A stretch of 64,000 nt of DNA from Xiphias gladius (Eukaryota; Chordata; Actinopteri; Istiophoriformes; Xiphiidae): positions 17,711,046 through 17,775,045 of the forward strand of contig NC_053400.1 of NCBI RefSeq assembly GCF_016859285.1, given 5' to 3'. Below the pieces are notes generated by a model. That model was not told the DNA's origin and did no database searches. It was given only the letters and a program-made list of their open reading frames with translations. This document shows positions 19,090 through 49,231 of this stretch, in pieces. The stretch's first letter is position 1. Each line of letters starts with the position of its first letter. The position numbers and the translations under genes are program-made.

Positions 19090-19250
19090 ATATTATTATT
19101 ATTATTATTATTATGTATTATTTACCTGCCTCATTGTTTTTGTTATGTATGTGAAGCGGCTGTTGCAACACTGCAACTTCCCTTTGGGATTAATAAATAT
19201 CTCTCAATCTCTCTATTTGTATATCTGTCCATCTATCTATCTATCTAGAA
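19090..19250 (+). mobile_element. LINE-like 3' tail with ATT and ATCT runs
   Basis: An ATT run (19094-19115) is followed by a GCAACTTCCCTTTGGGATTAATAAA-type segment and then TCTATCTA repeats (19225-19248). The 'TTCCCTNTGGGAT-CAATAAA plus short tandem tail' pattern recurs at the 3' ends of fish repeats. The exact family is not assigned. A similar lone segment ending in an AATTTCCTC..GGGACGATAAAG motif lies at 22440-22506. Confidence 0.45.
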
Positions 19251-22200
19251 TTTCATGTTTTCATTCTCTGTGGGACTAAACTGAAACTGGTATAGGCATG
19301 AAATCTTGCGGCAGGTAAAAATGCCCTATCACTGTAATATGAAAAGGATTTTCCGCGTGAATGATTCTAATCGATATTTAATAAGGCCTAAGGACAGAAA
19401 ATGCAATTGATACAAAGCAATTGCAAAAATATCCCAGTACAACTCTGACGCTGAGCCAAGGATGTTCAAGGCCAGACAGCAGCGTCTGCGGCAATGTTTG
19501 CAGAGAGCTGTATAACAACTCAGTGTAACCTCTCCATGACATTACACACCCACGCTGCCCTCATGAAGTGGTATGTCAGTGTCACTTAACAATGTCACTT
19601 GCCTTGTCTCAGCAAAAGTGTTGGACTAAAGGTGAAGTACTACTGATCTGATGGTTTTCTGTTCTCTTCCTGCGGTCATGAAAAACAAGAACACTGTTCT
19701 ACTATTTCTAATCCAGCCATAATCCCTTCCATTTGACATTTTGTTGATATTTCTACAGTAATAGTAGGTTAAAGCTGATTTGACCAGGAAAAATAGTTTC
19801 ACAAGACTACAGATCCTTTAAACTGTTTTCAGGTTGTTTTGGTAAAGATCTTTGTCCAAAGTATCTTAGCATTAGGCAAAAAGCTAAATATCTTCTTCTT
19901 GTTCTTTAAGACAACAAACAACAAAACTGTGCTGACTAATCCTGTTTCTGTTGTTAAACAAAGAGCTACAACAGTTCATAAATGCTACCTGTTAACCTGA
20001 CGAACAGAAATCCTGGGCTGCAATTAGATGTATGATATGACTATTTTATGCTTGTAATATCGCCTGACAAAATTAACATCAATGCATGTTAAAAATGTTC
20101 TGTGTGATTGGCTCTCCTGACAGTCCAGTACATAACCCTCCGTAAAACTGCGACGTATCATTTTTACTTTGGTTTTTCTATGGATTGAAGAAATGAGATA
20201 TAACCTCTTAATCAATGAGCTTTACAGATGTTGGTGGGTGGCTTTTGATTTGACCCAGATTAGCTGTTTCTGTCCTTATGCTAAACTAAGATAACCAGCT
20301 GATCGTGGTAGCTTCATATTAACGTACAAATGTGAGTGTGGTATCAATCTTCTCATCTATCTCTGATATTTTCTGTCATCTGTTTAATGTGTCCTTGGAG
20401 CCGCAGAGTCCCTAAATTGGGTCAGAGTCAATTATTATACCAGTAGCAAACAAAATGTCTCAGTGACTTCAGGCCAGTAACATTAATTTCGTTGTTGAAG
20501 GTTTTTAGGAGACTGGTCAGGATCCAGCTGCTCATGGCTCAACCACTTGAAGTCTGCCACCACTTTACTCTACTATCTCTATAAGCACTGTGATGGATCA
20601 AAAACTCACGCAAGACTTTTATTTATTCCTGTCTTTATTGTCCAATGAATGAGTTGCTATTTTTTGAAAAGATGTTGGAAAAGAAATGTGAGAGTGGAGC
20701 TCAAAAACGCAAAAATCAAAGAGATAAAGTGCAGCGGGAGTCAAAGCCATTAACTAATTTAGCAGACAAATAATGACAGGCCCAAACCACTTAATGTTAT
20801 CATGCGCTATTCCAGTTGGTTGTGGATTTGAGCTTTAATATTAGGTAGTGCTAGGCTAACAAGTGTTATCTATAACCATCCCAGACTCCCCGCCTAGCTG
20901 CCCAACATTAGATAATGTGGTAACACTTTAAAATAATGGTAAAGATCAATTATGTTAGTAATGCTATGACCGATGATGATTTAAGTTGATGGATGAATTA
21001 CTGCAGGATGTATCATGAATTCCTGTTGCTCACATTAACAAATGATCACGTCACTATGACTTTATGTCATTAGTTCACACACAATTACCCAGCCTCTCTG
21101 ATAAAAACATTTGTTTGCGTCACTCCTACTGTCTGTGCTCACATATATGGTATGTTATAATGCAGCCGAATTGCCAATGAAGCTGTTCTCATTTACGTTT
21201 TTCTGTTTCTGTTGTCAGAAAACAGAACAAGTACGAAATAGTGACTGAACCGCGGTCAGTTAAATGTTAACCAGCAGTCAGTTCCAAGCTGTTTCCAAGC
21301 CGCTGCTCTTCACTGTTAAAATCCTGATTTTATAACCGTGACGTTGTCTGACAAAATCACCGGACACATGAGTCAAAGACAACGGCAACATTTACTTGTA
21401 AAATGTTCACTCAGAGAGAAAGTTAGAGGCTTATTCATGTCTATGCAGCTGCCGTGCAGTCAATTGAATGAGACCCATAGAGAGGTGTCCCTGCGGAGGG
21501 AGAAACCTGAACTCGCACTCGCAGGGCCAATACTGGCAACTCTCTTCTACGGAAACTAGCTAAGGTTTGTCCAGAAAACCGCTAGATTTGTCGCTAGGTG
21601 CTTTTTTGAAAAAAAGTCACTAAAGGGGTGTGAAGTCGGTAAATATAGCGACAAATGTGCTAAGTTGGCAACGCTGCCTGTAAACGCCCCCCCTGATGAC
21701 TCTATAGAAACTGTTCACACCAATTCATTTTGAAGGAGAAACTGCCAGTGGGGAAACTCCAACACCCAGCTTGCCAACCAATGTTGCAACTTCATTTACA
21801 ATATAGTGAGTGGAACATGTTTTTTTCTTTTTTTTTTTTTTTTATTATTGTATTTGTATTATTGTTGAAAGCAGTGGAGTGTAGCATGGTAGACAAAGAT
21901 GCACGAAATCCAAAATCATCTAGCAGGTACCAATTTACAAATCAGAGGAGAATGATCAGAGATGTTTAAGCTTAACAGGAGTGCCTTAGGCTTAGGTTTT
22001 ATTTTGATGACATTTGACTGCTTTTGCTGAATATTCACTTTTCAAGGGGGATGCAAATTATTGAACAGATCATGAACTAAAAGTGACTTAACGCTGAATC
22101 AAGAATTACTATGTGAAGAATTTAATGTAGCTAATACTTCCTTTTAGTGAATGGTGGTTAAGTAACCATTTACAAATGAGTATCACAATGTGACTTTACT

Positions 22201-23699
22201 TTGGGGGACACAAGTAAGGTAAGTAATGGTGACCTCATGTGTGAAGTAATCATTGATTAATGATGAACACTTCTTGTGTCTTTTACACTCAGATGTCAGC
22301 CTATTGGATAAGCCTGTGGTACTTCTGTTGAAAAATGAGCACATTTTGTTGTTCTCTAATGTGGTCTCTTTTTAATTCTGGACTACTAGCACTTTTAGTG
22401 TCTTTATTTGTCGTATTGTGTTTTTATTGTGTTTATGTTTCGTGTTTTTGTGTATTTATACTGCTGGCTGCAAAACGAATTTCCTCTTTTGGGACGATAA
22501 AGATCTGAACTTAGTGGATCTCTTGGCAAGAAAGTGAAAAGGCCTTTTTCCCAAAACTAACTATTCCTGAAAATGAATGATCACAGAAAAGATTGTAGAT
22601 GATGGAAAGCTGACTTCTTAAATTTAATGCTACATATACCAGGATTACATCATCGTTTTCTTCATCCCCTCTTAAATGTGCTGCCACCATTTTAAGATTG
22701 AACTAGTCTGAAGACGATTTTAGAAAAGGTTTTTCGCTGTGAAACACACAGACGTGGTGTGAATGAAGGGCCAAAATGGAGAAAGCGTAGTGTGGACCCA
22801 CCCTCAAATTAACTATGACTCGGGTTTCATCAGTCTGTTTAGCTGTCTGTCAGTCTCAGCCAATCAATCCAGCTGTGCTTTGAACTAAATATCAACATGC
22901 CTACAGTTAATATTGCAACATGCATGTTATCATCAATTGATTGTTTGCATGCCGATAGTTAGCCTGCAGGCTAACCGTAGCATATCAGTATGATATCGTG
23001 TTTAAGTAGCATGTTGCCGGTTTCACATGTCAGCGAGTTAACGTGTCAACTGCTGATATTTAACCCACAGCATTTAGCTTGTTAGCTCGCATACAGTTAG
23101 GACAATGACAGCTGAGGTTGAACTCGGTCCAGAAACAAGAAGTTCGCAGCTATGTACAACAGCTGAAAGCAACTATTCCACCTTAATGTGTTACAGTTTC
23201 ATTTTTTATCGTCTGCAGTACTCTGTACAAATTCTACTGAAATTCTGTGTCTGTCATTGACACTAATTCTAATTTTAACTTTAATTTGTTACTGATTTAT
23301 GCTGTTTTTCCTGTTTTAAACATTGTAGTATTCATCCAACACAGGGACTACAGATGGAAAATAGCTTTCCCTCTAAGAAAAAATGTATCTAAACAAGTTG
23401 TCTTAAAGCATCTGTAAATTATCTCTGTTATGCAGGAATTATTTCCTTTTTTTTTGCTGAATGTAGTTGTCATGAATTTTTACCAGGCAACAGAGGTTCT
23501 GAGAATTTGTGTTAAAACCTCTCAGAGTCATAACTTGTCTTTGTTTTGCAGGAATTTCTTCTGTGCTGAATGTAATTGTCCTAGATGTTCTACAGGGGTC
23601 AAAAAACTGAACATCAACTCTAACATATGTCTAATATGTTAGACTTACATAGTTATCGTGCCTTTACATAGTAATGGTAGGCAAACCAAATATATTAGA

Positions 23700-23724
23700 A
23701 ATATATATATATATATATATATAT
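23700..23724. repeat. (TA)n microsatellite
   Basis: TA dinucleotide run just outside the left arm of the large inverted repeat that follows. Confidence 0.9.
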
Positions 23725-23765
23725 AACAAATATGTTACAAATATATGTTATGTAAATATCACCTC

Positions 23766-24585
23766 AAAAATTAATATCTCCACTAGTATTCAATTTCTTG
23801 CAACCAAATTTTGATTCTGTGTAGTATTAATAAAGTTCTATCACATCTTTTGAGCCTGTTTGTCATTGGTTTTAAGGAAATTTGTAAGTTACAGCTTGTA
23901 ATGGCTTGTTTTTGCTTGTCTCTTGTCAGTTGGCTTCTTCCTCTAGGCTTTTCCCAATAGAGCAGGACTCCATGATCTCACTATCACATAAAACTACATG
24001 AATTAATGATACCCATCTTCTATACAGTTCTGGGTAGGTTGCCATCCATTTTGCAATAATCCGCCAGAACCTGTTTCAGGTGGCACTGCCTTATTGTTTT
24101 TATTGTTTAATTCCATTGTTGACACATGAAACAAGATGACATCTTCTACTAAGCATCAAGCCATTACAAGCTGTAACCTGCAAAATCCCTGAGCCCCATT
24201 AAAAACAGGCGCAATATGTATCACAGAGATAGAAAACCTTGAAGTCAACACATTACAAATATCTACCCAAGAAATAAATCCACTGGATGTAATATTACAT
24301 CCTGTGAAAAGTATGAAAAAAATTCTTTATTCAAGAAATGATAAAAGAGTAATATATCATTTCAAATTTTTTATATATCCGCAATGAATATTGGCACTTT
24401 CCCATAAAAAAGTTTAAATGAAATTCAAGTTCAAATCCTTCTATAAGTGGGTTTTTCAGCTCTGAAGCAGTTTTTAGCAAGATCTGTGGCATAACTTCTA
24501 GATGTGATAAAACTATATGAATACTACATAGAATCAAAATTTGGTTGCAAGAAAGTAAAATCTGGTGGAGATATCAATTTTTTTT
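23766..24585. repeat. Large inverted repeat (fold-back or MITE-like element)
   Basis: The left arm, about 23766-23908, is matched in reverse complement by about 24157-24585. Two exact inverted matches anchor it: 25 nt (23794-23818 against 24530-24554) and 20 nt (23889-23908 against 24157-24176). Sequence around them also matches with scattered differences. The right arm carries about 270 nt with no counterpart on the left, so one arm has gained or lost sequence. A roughly 250 nt spacer separates the arms. No coding capacity was found. A non-autonomous DNA transposon or an inverted local duplication are both possible. Confidence 0.75.
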
Positions 24586-25397
24586 TAAAATTAAAGATTC
24601 TTCATTTGGGAAAAAAAAGTTAATTTGATTGCTGTAAAACATTCAACAACTATTTACAAATTATCCTTAGGGAGCGCAACTTAAATTCTGTTGGATGTTC
24701 AGTCCAAATTTCAACCCAGTCCACTGAAAAAGAAGTGATTGGTGAGGTTTAGAGTATGCACACAAAGCATAGCAGAAATTAGGAAAATTAGCTCAGAAGG
24801 CCAATCTTCAAAAATTCATAAATAAAAAAGTATTAGGAGTAGAGCCATAGGATGTTGCAAGGTCCCATGAATTCAATAGTAGTTTTCACATGAAATGTTG
24901 CGAGAAAATCCGTCACGTGAACTGGGAAAACGATCTGAATTCTGGGTGAGTTGGCATGGACTGACCCACAAGTCGGTCACTAAAGTCCCCAACAGATCCG
25001 GACACACATGGCCCACAGCACTGTGCTGACTCAACCCTTACTGTCCTAATGTCTGTGTTGGCAGTATCTGAGCTCCTCAGGAGGACGTGCCCGGTCGAAC
25101 ACATCTCTGCGGTGTCTTTGAGACAGACATGGCCATTACACTTCAACAGTTACGCTAATAACATATAGTAAAGTATGTTGTGTTTACAATAGCACAAATT
25201 CGTGCCGCCTTGAAGAAGACAGCTGTGTTGAGGACAACCCTCTGTTCTTAGCAGGAGGAGGAATGAAAAACAGACGAACGGGGCAAGAGGGGAAGAAGCA
25301 AGACTGCTGCCACCAGCTGGTTCATATGTTGGACTTCAACACATTTTCTGAAGGGGGGAAAAAAAAACTATGTATGTGTCCAACTGACAGGCTTGTA

Positions 25398-41583
<16,186 letters not shown>

Positions 41584-43299
41584 CTCTGAATATTTCCACT
41601 CTCCTCCCTGCCAAAGATTTGTTGTCAGTAGTAAATCCTATGCCACCTTTGTTTTTCTCCGGAGTGGGACAGAAACAGAGTGGTGAGCTAAAGCAGCTCC
41701 TAATGACCAAGAGCAGTTATTTGTCTGTGACCATAGAGGTATATCACTTCCCTGTTGGCAAAGAAAAAGAAGAGAAAAAAAAGAACAGACGTTCATGTGA
41801 GGCAGCACTTCCTCATGTCTGTTTGAATGTGGTAATGCTTGTAAACTTGAAATTTTTTGCATTCAATTTAGGAATATCTTTAGAGGAACAATGAATCAAA
41901 AAGCAGCTGTTGTATATTTAGAAAAGATATTTACATTAAAGTGCAGAAATAACCCAAACACACAAAGAGGTGGAGGTTGAATGCTGCCTGAGAAAGACCA
42001 ATGACTGGGCTTGAAACATGCATCGTTTCTGCATGTTACATAATGACCACTAATGTTGCTCTGCATGCATGGGGAACATCAGATATTTCTGTACCTAAGA
42101 GTATTAAAACAGCTGCTGTAGTTAGTGTAAGTACAATTTTGAGATACTTGTATTTTACTGGAGTATTGAGGGGGTTTTTTTAAACTTTTTTTTTAACCTC
42201 ACTAATTCTATGTTACAAATGTATCTACTAGTTACTACACTGATAAAGACTAAATATAAAATAAATATGATCATCTTATAAAATATGATGCTATAGATTC
42301 AACTACCCAGCAATCTATACTGCATGGCTCGACCTTTACCAACTAAAAGGGTAAAAAGCTACTTATACATCAGTGCAGCAGTAATAATAATTCATTTATG
42401 TAATTTATGACAATATTCCGCAGACAGGGGCCACTTTTCTTCTTTACTGTATGTTGATTGCAAGACTTTTACAGTATTTATTGTTTTGTTGCAACTTTTA
42501 CTTAAGTAAATGACCAGAACACTTCTCCCAACACAGAAAGTTTTTTCTTTTTTCTTTTTGTTGTTACAAGCAAGGTGCTTTTAATGTCTTGTTATGATAA
42601 ATGTTCAAGTGAACAACTGGTGGTCAGGTTATTGGAGCAGTGTGGCTCCAGTACTTCCCCACAGTGACATGAAAGTGTGATACAGGCAGGTGCAGGTTTA
42701 CTGCTGGACCCAGTAAGTTACTACACATTTAATAGGGAAGAATTAATTTAAAGATGGTGCCTTAAGCTATTCAACTTCGAGCAATGGCCACTGAGCTGAA
42801 ACCTTCTCCCGGTGCTGTTTTCTTTCAAAGTAAACTGTTCGCAGACTGTAAAAACTGCTGATGGTGTTTGCTGCATAAAAAATGGTTTAAAAAAAAAAAC
42901 CTTTTCATTTCCTTTTTACCTCAGTGTGAACCTAGTCTCACTTCATTACTTGTATTTATGACTTGGTAGGTGTTGGGTGCAGCCATACATCTTCAAATGC
43001 ACTCATTGTACAGGCTGGAGAGAAGAAGGGACAAATATAAACAAAACCATGCAGCACTGCTCAGGCTGTGTTAACAGATCGCAGCGGAAATGTCTGCTTT
43101 TATGTGTACATGTAGTTGTAGGCCATGTTTCAGCAACTGTTACACTGTGGCTAGAAGCAGCAGAGAATGATGCTCTAATGGGGGTGTGATGTCCAAAAAT
43201 GTCACCGTCACAGTCGACTAAATGGCTTACACTCTAACACACCTTGTGCTGTCACTTCACTGGCAGCATTCATGTTGATAAAAACTATTTTCCATAAGG

Positions 43300-43465
43300 G
43301 GTCACCGAAGCTTACAGTTACCATTCATCCAGAGGAGGACATGAATGTGCATACCAACTTATGCTCAAAACAGCAAATGTCAATCTCCTGGTGGCACTGG
43401 AAGAAAAGTAGGTAGATCACAGCAACGTTGGCGGGATTCATCCTCTGGACACCATGATTACCTGT
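43300..43465 (-). repeat. Dispersed percomorph repeat, reverse copy
   Basis: Contains CATTCATCCAGAGGAGGACATGAATG, CAAATGTCAATCTCCTGGTGGCACTGGAAG and GATTCATCCTCTGGACACCATGA, which are two successive units of the repeat also found at 43945-44165 but in the opposite orientation. Confidence 0.55.
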
Positions 43466-43704
43466 ACAACATTTTATTGCACAGTACAGTGTAGCTAATC
43501 TGCTTTACGAAAGTGTTGTATGGTAGGTATGTGGGGGACTGATTGAAAAAACCACAGACATTTAAGGATTTAGAATCACTTTGCTGCTGTTGTTGCTCCA
43601 GCCAACAGTCTGGCTAAGTCTGGTAGCAGCTGCTGAGTTGAGTCATTTAAGAGACGACAGGAGACACGTGACTGGCTGAAAGGTGAGAGTCCACACACAC
43701 ACAC

Positions 43705-43925
43705 AGGTAGAGTCGGCGCATTTGCAACACCTGTGAAAAAAGGCTTCTTTCACACAAGGACACATACAGAACAGAAAATGCTTGCAGAACATGTGGGAGA
43801 GGTTTCAAACGGAGTTGTCACTTGACAAAACATCTGACGACTCACACAGGTTAAAGGCAATATGCTATAACTGCAGCATTCTGGGGAAAGGTTTTATACA
43901 ATCACATCCCTGAAACAAGAGCTGA
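43705..43925 (+). pseudogene. Decayed C2H2 zinc-finger gene fragment
   Basis: One complete finger reads CRTCGRGFKRSCHLTKHLTT + HTG (about 43781-43850): C-x2-C-x12-H-x3-H followed by the HTG linker. Just before it, in another frame, is a partial finger ending KKGFFHTRTHTEQK (about 43731-43777). Just after it, in yet another frame, is CYNCSILGKGFIQSH (about 43863-43910), a third decayed finger. Frame changes between the fingers and a stop after each show it is a broken tandem-finger exon. There is no flanking gene structure, so a dead retrocopy or relic exon is likeliest. The parent gene cannot be named. Confidence 0.75.
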
Positions 43926-43944
43926 AGTTGAGCTCAAATTCCTG

Positions 43945-44165
43945 CTGGGTTGCAGAGCCATGAAAGTTTGTACAGACATTCATGACCCCCAGAAGATGAA
44001 TCCCACTGACTTTTCCTCTGGCGCAACCTTGAGTTTCGCATGTGTGGTTTTGAGTGAAATGTCTCGTCAACTATTGGATGGCTTGTCATGAAATCTGCAA
44101 AACACTTTCATGTCCTCGGCGGGATGAAGTGTGATCAGTTTGTGATCCCCTGACTTTTCCTGTCA
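43945..44165 (+). repeat. Dispersed percomorph repeat, forward copy
   Basis: Contains CATTCATGACCCCCAGAAGATGAATCC, GTGGTTTTGAGTGAAATGTC and ACTATTGGATGGCTTGTCATGAAAT, then a second unit with TGATCCCCTGACTTTTCCTG. The internal phrases repeat imperfectly, as in the reverse copy at 43300-43465. Recognised from memory as a high-copy percomorph repeat; class unknown. Confidence 0.6.
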
Positions 44166-47100
44166 AATCCTTTTATTAATAAATTGTTTTTACAAATCAG
44201 CTTCTCATGGCATGACTCTCATACAGAACAGACATCTGCGTAGCTTATGATACCCATTTTTTTTAATCCATCTAGCAAATACCAAATTATAAAAGTGGTT
44301 ATCATATATTTCAAAATAATACTGAAAAAGTGCTGATTTGTCAGTGCACTACCTCCTCTTTTTTATTTTTAGAAATTGTTCCAGGCCAAAAGAAATCAAA
44401 TTATCCCAGTATTTCAGAAAAATATGTTAAAAAAAGCAAAGATTAGAGAAAGGACCGTGGTATTTATACTTTTGAAACTTTATGCACATTTTGCTGTTGA
44501 TACTTATGTACTTTTGCTTAAATAGAATTGTCAATGCAAGACTTTTACAGACTACATCCTTTAAATTCTGTATTTTTATCTTGTTCTACTGGTACTTAAG
44601 TAAAGGAAAAGTGCACTCAAGAGAATTAAAACATTCAAATTTGCATAGATCTTTATTTTAGTAGAATCTATAATTGACATCAATTAAATAAAAAGGAGAA
44701 AAACAAGAGCAAAAAAAAATCTTTAAATTACAAGAAAATTACACTGCACCATTCATATAGTACAAAAATAGGCCTTATTTTAGAGTTATGTCCCATGTAA
44801 GATAGTCATTCTTATACATTATTCATAGGTCACAAATCTGTAAGGTACTGTGTGCAGCCACAGGCCAGGAACCTCATGAAGAGGCGGGAGGAGGTCAACA
44901 GAGAGTCGTCTGAGGCTGCTCCACTAAGCCACCCCCCCCCCCCCCTCCCCTCCCCCATTACAAAGTGTTTTATTTATACTTAAAACAAGCATGTGCACAC
45001 ACGGATGCACGCAGATCTGATTCAGCCCTTAAGTTAATGGAGATGGGATACATTCTACCTCCTCCCTCCACAGCTGCTGAACATACATCTGTGTCGCCGC
45101 AGATCTTCAAAAGGGCAGAGATGACAGAATGATATCAACAAAACACTTTGAACACAAGCCAAGGGGGTCGATGGACTGTGACAACCTGAAAGCAACACGT
45201 CTACACATTAAACAGACAGCACTGAAATGATTGTCTTTGGTTATGCCAAAGATATTGCTCCTATTAACTCCATCCGACTTCATATCGATCACTTCAGACT
45301 ACATCCTAAGGCAGGACTGAAGCAACATCGAGCTCCACATGACATAAATCAGTGGTATAAAGACAACGCCTTCATCGTGCCCACGAGTGAGTCTTTTTTT
45401 ATAATCAGAGGAGACAATTTGCAATGAACAGATGTTTTGTAATATTCCTGTTACTTTCTACATGAAAAGGCTTCACACTTTGGTGCCAGTGAAGTGGTTG
45501 CCTTGTAATTAGGAGCTGCTTTCTGGCACAATTAGGGAAGCTCTTCTTTTTTAGTGTGTAGTTTCCATCACAGTCTTGCACTGAAAGGAGTAAGATGGCT
45601 GCTAATGGTTTTCTGCAGCTCCCTGTGCTTTGGAAGCACTAGCTACTTAATGCTGCCTGCATTCGTGATTTCCTTAAGAGTTGGACACTTGAATGCACAG
45701 AGCTCCGAGTTCATCAGTTAAAAGTTTTCTGAGTTTATCAAGCTGTAGTGAATATATCAAGCTAAGATGAATAAATAATTTTGTGTGTGCACTCGAGGGG
45801 GAACAGAAACTTGCCTGAACACCCACTAAATGTTGCACTTTAGAAAAAACTTTATTCTTTCTGGAAGCAATATAAATCTTTTGTAAGGGAAGATGCAGAA
45901 TATACAATGTTGACTAGACGGAGCATCAGTTATCCATACTAACTGCAACAAATTGGTCAACGTCCAACAGTAAAAAAGCAAACTCTGAGCCTCCAGAGTT
46001 TAAGTAAATAGTTTATGGAAGCAATTTTGGTGCTGCATTAGCCCATTATCTGTTGTTTACACACTTCACAAGAAGCTGGGAAGTCAATAAGATTTTGTGG
46101 CCCAAGTCTGAGGCTGTAGTTATTACATTTTTAAATAAGCACCCTCCTTAAACTGGGGCTAATCAAAGTCTAAATGGCAGTAGGCACTAATGTACATCAC
46201 ACAAAGCCCTGCAGCACACACTTGTTGGACTGTAGCCACATTAACTTTCCTCTAAATCCGCATTTTCGGGTTGGTTTCCAATCCAGTTTAGTGCTTCCTG
46301 GCCGAGACTGCCGCGATAAGCCAAATGTGCTACACCTGCACCGGCCATCTGAGATGGATTAAACTTCTTGGCGCAGTGCTGTGTTTGAGAGGATGCATAC
46401 CGGTCATTCTCCATCCTTTAACTGGATTTTTTGCCAGGTATTGGTTTGAAAATCTTTATTCTCTGCTGTTTTTATATCTTCTTTCTTTCTCTCTGAGCAC
46501 ACTTGCAATTTAAATCACACTCAGCTCTACATATTTATGAATAATACCTTCTGAGAAGGCTTCCCAACCCAAGTTGTTAAATTAAAATTGATTTGTTTTG
46601 TGCGTTTGTGGTCTTTCCCACCCACAAAACAAGGAAATTGTCTGATTGTCAGTGAAAGAAACAAAAAGGTCTTAACCCCTGGTGGAGCCATCTGGGTAGA
46701 AACTGTGTGTGAGAGGTGAGGAAAACAAAAGCCCCCAACTATTTTAGGTGGATTTAGCACTTTTAACGCTGGCCAACAAGCTCTATGGACAATCCCTCTA
46801 TTTCCAAAAACAGGTTTTAAAGCCCAGGTGTGACTGCCCATGAATGCTGATCATAAAGGCAATACATTTTAGAAGAGATAGGAGTTTCAGGGGACTAGAA
46901 TTTACACAGCAGCTTTACAGTTTCTGAAATGCAATTGCTTGTTTCTCTTCTAAAACATACATTTGACTTACATGCCTATACCCCTAAACCTTCTCCAGAG
47001 AAGCATTTTCATATCCGACCTACATATAACTTGACCTCTATAATCATTTAACAGCTCCACTAGGAAATGTATGAAACCTTGCTGAATGATATGAGAGGTA

Positions 47101-48648
47101 GATAAAAGGATGAGCAGCTGCAGTTTTGTATGCATGTCATCACCATGACAACCTCTCTCAGCAAGCTCCACGGTTGTTGTACTGGAAATGAAAAATATAA
47201 CAATAATAATAATTTCAACATAGTAGAAAAAGAGATCAGTGGATTCAAAATGGCTACACTGGATTAAATCATGAGGTGCATATTTTAGATGATAACCGGC
47301 CTGGGAAAAAAATCACCTTAAAACAATCTTCCCTAAAGGTGTGACTAAAATCTCTCAGAATAAATAGTTTGCTGCAGTATCATTCAGAATATAATCAATT
47401 GGCAAGGACGCTGAAAAGAGATAATCTGAAATTCAGATTAGATGTAGACTGGAGGGTAAGTGCAGAGACGCTGATGAGATGTGGAGTCTCAACGCAGGAT
47501 TTCTAAACAATATTCAAGATTTGAAAAAGAAAGCAGACTACGAGACGAGGGAAGAAAGGAAAGATTAACATTTCTCAACCACATACGCAATGAGCCAACA
47601 CACGCGCATGCAGCCACTCACACACACATGAACAAACTGTCAGACATTATGATATGAGGCGTGTGTAAGGTGTGTTTGTAGTGCTAATGTGCTCTGACAA
47701 AAAGGAGAGCCTTGATGTATTGGTACTGTTTCTGCTCTGTCAAGAAATCAATCACAGGTAAACTCAACACCTGCCAGCTGCTTTGAGAAGCTTGTGTGCG
47801 CAACAGTCACATATTGTTCTGGGTCCCTTCAGCACCTCGGCTGCTTCTCTCTCAGCCCCGGGATGTGAGCACATCAGACACAGAAATTAAATATCCCCGG
47901 AAGGAATTGTGCCTCAGGGTTGATCGAGTAGCTTATCTGTGAATGTCTGTGTGGGGTTTTTTTTATCCTCAATTTATCTTGTTTTTTTTTTTTTTTGCTA
48001 CCCTTCTATGTGATAGCTGGGACGTCATGAGGTTGGGAGAATTTATTAAAGTTTCCAAAGCGGAGTAAGTTCAGTCCATCGTGAATCCCAAAAGGCTGGA
48101 GGAAGCTCTGCTAGTTGTGTGACTCACAGTTTGTTCGGCCAGAGCTGAGAGAGATTTTTCCAGATTGTGTGTACGATCGGAGAACGTCACACCCAAAACA
48201 ATAACCGTACAGATAAGAAGTGTCACTGTATCAAAGATGGATTCTGTGTAAAGTAAATACAATTACATTCTCATCATGAAAAGAAAGATGACAGAGATGA
48301 TGTATCCAGAAAGCTCTCAGACAGTCTGTTTTCATAATTATAAACAATTAAAGTCTGCACGTTATAATGCTTTTGATCTTTAAAATGCACTTTAAAAATG
48401 TGACCCACTACAGACAAGTGGTGCTTTTTCTGAACAGATTTTGGACAGATTTTATGTCATTAACGACACTTTGGAGAGAATCAGTGTTTCCAAATCAGAT
48501 TTCATGCCTAGTAATACAATTTTTTGTCATCACTTTTTTTTTTTGCAAAAGTACCAAATGTGACAGGACCAGCTTCAGCTTCTCTGTAAAGGGCACTACA
48601 CTATTCATCAGAATTACACGCTCAGTTTCACACAGATTCATTCGTGTA

Positions 48649-48761
<113 letters not shown>

Positions 48762-49231
48762 CTACTCTTCACATTCAGCAATCTCGTCTGGCTACTGCAC
48801 TGAGACTGATGAAAAGAGAGAAAAAATAGGAAGAAAGCAAATAATAATCATTTGTTTACTGTAACAAAAAGGAGTTGGAGCTAGAGGAGAAAACAGACTC
48901 TGCACAGACACACACTGTTAGTGATTGAGGGCAAGAGGAGGGAGAGAGCCGGTTTAATAGAAATGCGCCGAAGTGTGAATAAAGCAAAGCTTGGACCATC
49001 CCGAGCTCTGAGAGACAGCAGTTTCCCATCAGGTCTCCCACAGCAGAGGGGAAGACGAGATCTCGAAGAAGGACTCAGATGAAAACCCGGTAAGACAGAA
49101 AAAGAAAACAGGGATGAGCAGTAAAACCCGAAAAGACTGTGAAAGGACAGTTACCACAGCCCTGAATTATCAGACAAAAAGGGGTGCGAGGATTTTAAAA
49201 GCAGAAGAGAAGGAGGGATGTGGGGGAGGCA

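Larger units (their letters stand above)
11543..25397. other. Intergenic region between rhcg and fes
   Basis: About 13.8 kb between the rhcg start codon and the fes stop codon. Beyond the rhcg promoter I find a SINE, a decayed LINE, LINE-like 3' tails, simple repeats, an inverted repeat and the fes 3' flank, but no exon with a recognisable protein. AT-rich stretches such as 12.6-14.2 kb, 16.8-18.4 kb and 19.3-22 kb show nothing I can name. Confidence 0.6.
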
